NCBI GenBank assembly: GCA_041485845.1
Contig: JBGPKH010000474.1
Span: forward strand, 1-7,233
Length of the DNA stretch: 7,233 bases
Source: OMOG01 sp041485845
GTDB taxonomy: Bacteria > Acidobacteriota > Terriglobia > Bryobacterales > Bryobacteraceae
Direction of reading: 5' to 3'
Shown: one piece after another, positions 5,571 through 7,233 of the stretch
Position numbering within the stretch: the stretch's first letter is position 1
Layout: every line of letters begins with the position of its first letter
Position numbers and translations under genes: made by a program
The notes under the pieces: model-generated
Seen by the model: only the letters and a program-made list of their open reading frames with translations
Databases searched by the model: none
What the model was told of the DNA's origin: nothing

Positions 5571-7163
5571 ATGAACATTCTCATTGCCGAGCCCCTAGCT
5601 CCGGCAGGGATCGAGTTGTTCCAATCCCAGCCGGGCTGGAAAACGATCGTTTCCAATCCCAAGGAGTATGCGCGGCACCTCGCCGACGCCGACGCGCTGC
5701 TGGTGCGCAGCGCCGTCCAGGTGAACCAGTCCGTCCTGCAACAAGCACCGAAGCTGAGGGTGATCGGACGCGCCGGCGTGGGTATCGATAACGTCGATCT
5801 CGACGCCGCCACCGCCGCCGGTGTCCTGGTCATGAACACCCCCGGCGGCAACGCCATCTCGGTCGCCGAGCACACGCTGGCGCTCATGTTGGCAATGGCC
5901 CGCCACATCCCGCAAGCCAATACGTCCACGCGCGCCGGCAAGTGGGAGAAGAAAAAATTCATGGGCAACGAGCTTCGCGGCAAGACGCTCGGCATCGTCG
6001 GACTGGGCTCGATCGGCCGCGAAGTCGTCAAACGTGCAAGCGCTTTTGAGATGCGCATCGTGGCCCACGATCCCTACGTCACCCCGAAGATCGCCAAGGA
6101 CCTGAGCGTGGAACTGGTGGACCTCAAGGCGCTTTACGCCGCCTGCGATTACATCAGCCTCCACGTCGCCGCCACTCCCGAGACCGAGGGCATGCTCTCG
6201 CACGAAGCATTCGCGCAGATGAAGACGGGAGTACGGATCGTCAACTGCGCCCGCGGCGAGCTGGTCGACGAAGCAGCCCTTCGGGCAGCCATCGAATCCG
6301 GCAAGGTGGCCGATGCCGCGCTCGACGTGTTCGCCGCCGAACCCGTGGCGGCCGGCTGTCCGCTATTCTCTTCGGAGGCCGTCCTGGCCACACCGCACAT
6401 CGGCGGATCCACCGAAGAGGCCCAGGAAATCGTGGGCGTGCGCATCGCCGGGCAGGTGGTGGAGTTTCTCAAAAACGGCGTCGCCATCAACGCCGTCAAC
6501 ATGCCCGCGCTTTCGCCGGAACAGTATCGCACGCTCGGTCCCTATGCGGTTCTCGCCGAGAGGCTCGGCAATTTCGCTTCGTATATCGCATCCGGCAATC
6601 CGCAAACCGTGCGCCTGGTCTACTACGGCCGGATCGCGGACAGCAACACCAACCTGCTGCGCAGCGCGGGGCTCGCCGGCGTCCTGAGCCGTTCCACGTC
6701 GCAAAAGGTGAACCTGGTGAACGCCATGCAGATCGCCGACCAGCGCGGCTGGAACATCCAGGAAGGCCTCGAGCCGCGTTCGGTCCACACCGATTCCATT
6801 CGGCTCGAGCTGCACACCGACAGGGGCGTCACCGCGGTGGAAGGCGCAGTCTTCCTGCAAAAGCCGCGCCTCACGCAGGTGGACGGTATCTATTGCGAAG
6901 CGGCGCTGGCCGGTTTCCTGATCTTCATGAAAAACCAGGACGTGCCCGGAGTCATCGGGCACGTAGGCACGGTATTGGGCCGGAACCGCATCAACATCGC
7001 CAATTTCTCGTTGGGCCGGCGGGATGCGCCGGCTGCGCCCGGCGCGCCGCTCGAGGCCGTCGCCGTAGTTTCCACCGATGAGCTGGTGCCGGAATCGGTG
7101 CTGTCCCAGTTACGGGAGAATCCGGCGGTGCGCTTCGCCCGGTCGGTGGAGTTCAAGCAGTAA
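5571..7163 (+). CDS. serA: D-3-phosphoglycerate dehydrogenase, long form with ACT domain
   Basis: SerA oxidises 3-phosphoglycerate to 3-phosphohydroxypyruvate with NAD+, the committed step of serine synthesis in the cytoplasm. The 530 residues match the long-form family. Residues 1 to about 100 and 290-315 form the substrate-binding fold; about 101-289 the NAD-binding Rossmann domain with GLGSIG (G144, G146, G149). Catalytic residues sit as expected: R228 in NCARGELVDEAAL, E257 in DVFAAEP, H276 in TPHIGGST. An intervening (ASB-type) domain spans about 320-445, and a C-terminal ACT domain about 448-528 contains NQDVPGVIG (455-463), typical of serine-binding feedback sites. The ATG gives MNILIAEPLAPAGIELF, the usual family start. 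No Shine-Dalgarno is visible in the 13-base gap after the aminotransferase, so coupling from that gene is likely. GC content is high (67-75% in sampled rows), like core genes. Confidence 0.97.
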   Translation: MNILIAEPLAPAGIELFQSQPGWKTIVSNPKEYARHLADADALLVRSAVQVNQSVLQQAPKLRVIGRAGVGIDNVDLDAATAAGVLVMNTPGGNAISVAEHTLALMLAMARHIPQANTSTRAGKWEKKKFMGNELRGKTLGIVGLGSIGREVVKRASAFEMRIVAHDPYVTPKIAKDLSVELVDLKALYAACDYISLHVAATPETEGMLSHEAFAQMKTGVRIVNCARGELVDEAALRAAIESGKVADAALDVFAAEPVAAGCPLFSSEAVLATPHIGGSTEEAQEIVGVRIAGQVVEFLKNGVAINAVNMPALSPEQYRTLGPYAVLAERLGNFASYIASGNPQTVRLVYYGRIADSNTNLLRSAGLAGVLSRSTSQKVNLVNAMQIADQRGWNIQEGLEPRSVHTDSIRLELHTDRGVTAVEGAVFLQKPRLTQVDGIYCEAALAGFLIFMKNQDVPGVIGHVGTVLGRNRINIANFSLGRRDAPAAPGAPLEAVAVVSTDELVPESVLSQLRENPAVRFARSVEFKQ

Positions 7164-7233
7164 AGGAACTGGTCCGCCGACTTCCCGTGTCGGGACTCCG
7201 GGCCGTAGCGCCCGCATCCGTCGGGTTTCCGAG

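Noticed and set aside
7172..7196. Possible terminator hairpin after serA (CCGAC/GTCGG stem, extended by three pairs across a bulge)
   Set aside because: The stem is short with a bulge and no T run follows; not enough to call a terminator.

Overview
The window is GC-rich bacterial chromosome with no self-declaring taxonomic marker. A decayed FG-GAP/ASPIC-type fragment (about 1610-1794) resembles the large FG-GAP families of Acidobacteriota, especially Solibacter/Bryobacter relatives. An acidobacterial source is therefore my best guess, but it is inference.

Left end (1-1081, minus strand): the first 360 codons of a Cas3-type CRISPR helicase. The gene runs off the window edge just after helicase motif V. 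It has no HD nuclease domain before Walker A and carries a DEIQ Walker B box, which points to the type I-G (formerly I-U) group. No cas gene precedes it and no CRISPR array is visible, so it looks like the first gene of a locus continuing to the left. Between it and the next feature (1082-1326) lies a noncoding stretch that is AT-richer in its right half. It holds a perfect 7-bp hairpin and a pair of inverted 13-bp TGACAT-containing repeats that may be mobile-element debris. Next comes tRNA-Gly(CCC) (1327-1401, minus) with an encoded CCA end; its 3' end faces cas3, the side where islands usually insert.

Middle (1402-4336): about 200 bp without a recognisable gene, then the FG-GAP fragment, broken by an apparent 1-base deletion. 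It ends about 15 bp from the stop codon of a convergent OPT-family transporter gene (1809-3893, minus). That gene is translationally coupled, by a 4-base ATGA overlap, to yqeY (3890-4336, minus), a GatB/YqeY-domain protein.

Right part (4337-7163): a 33-bp divergent promoter region separates yqeY from a plus-strand pair. These are a class V PLP-dependent aminotransferase (4370-5557) and serA, a long-form D-3-phosphoglycerate dehydrogenase with a C-terminal ACT domain (5571-7163). Together they could supply the first two steps of phosphorylated serine synthesis, with the class V enzyme in the role of SerC. A perfect 8-bp hairpin lies in the last codons of the aminotransferase, just before serA. 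The last 70 bases hold nothing I can name.

Most noteworthy are the Cas3 gene and its possible island junction at the tRNA, the FG-GAP relic, and the serA/class V aminotransferase pairing.
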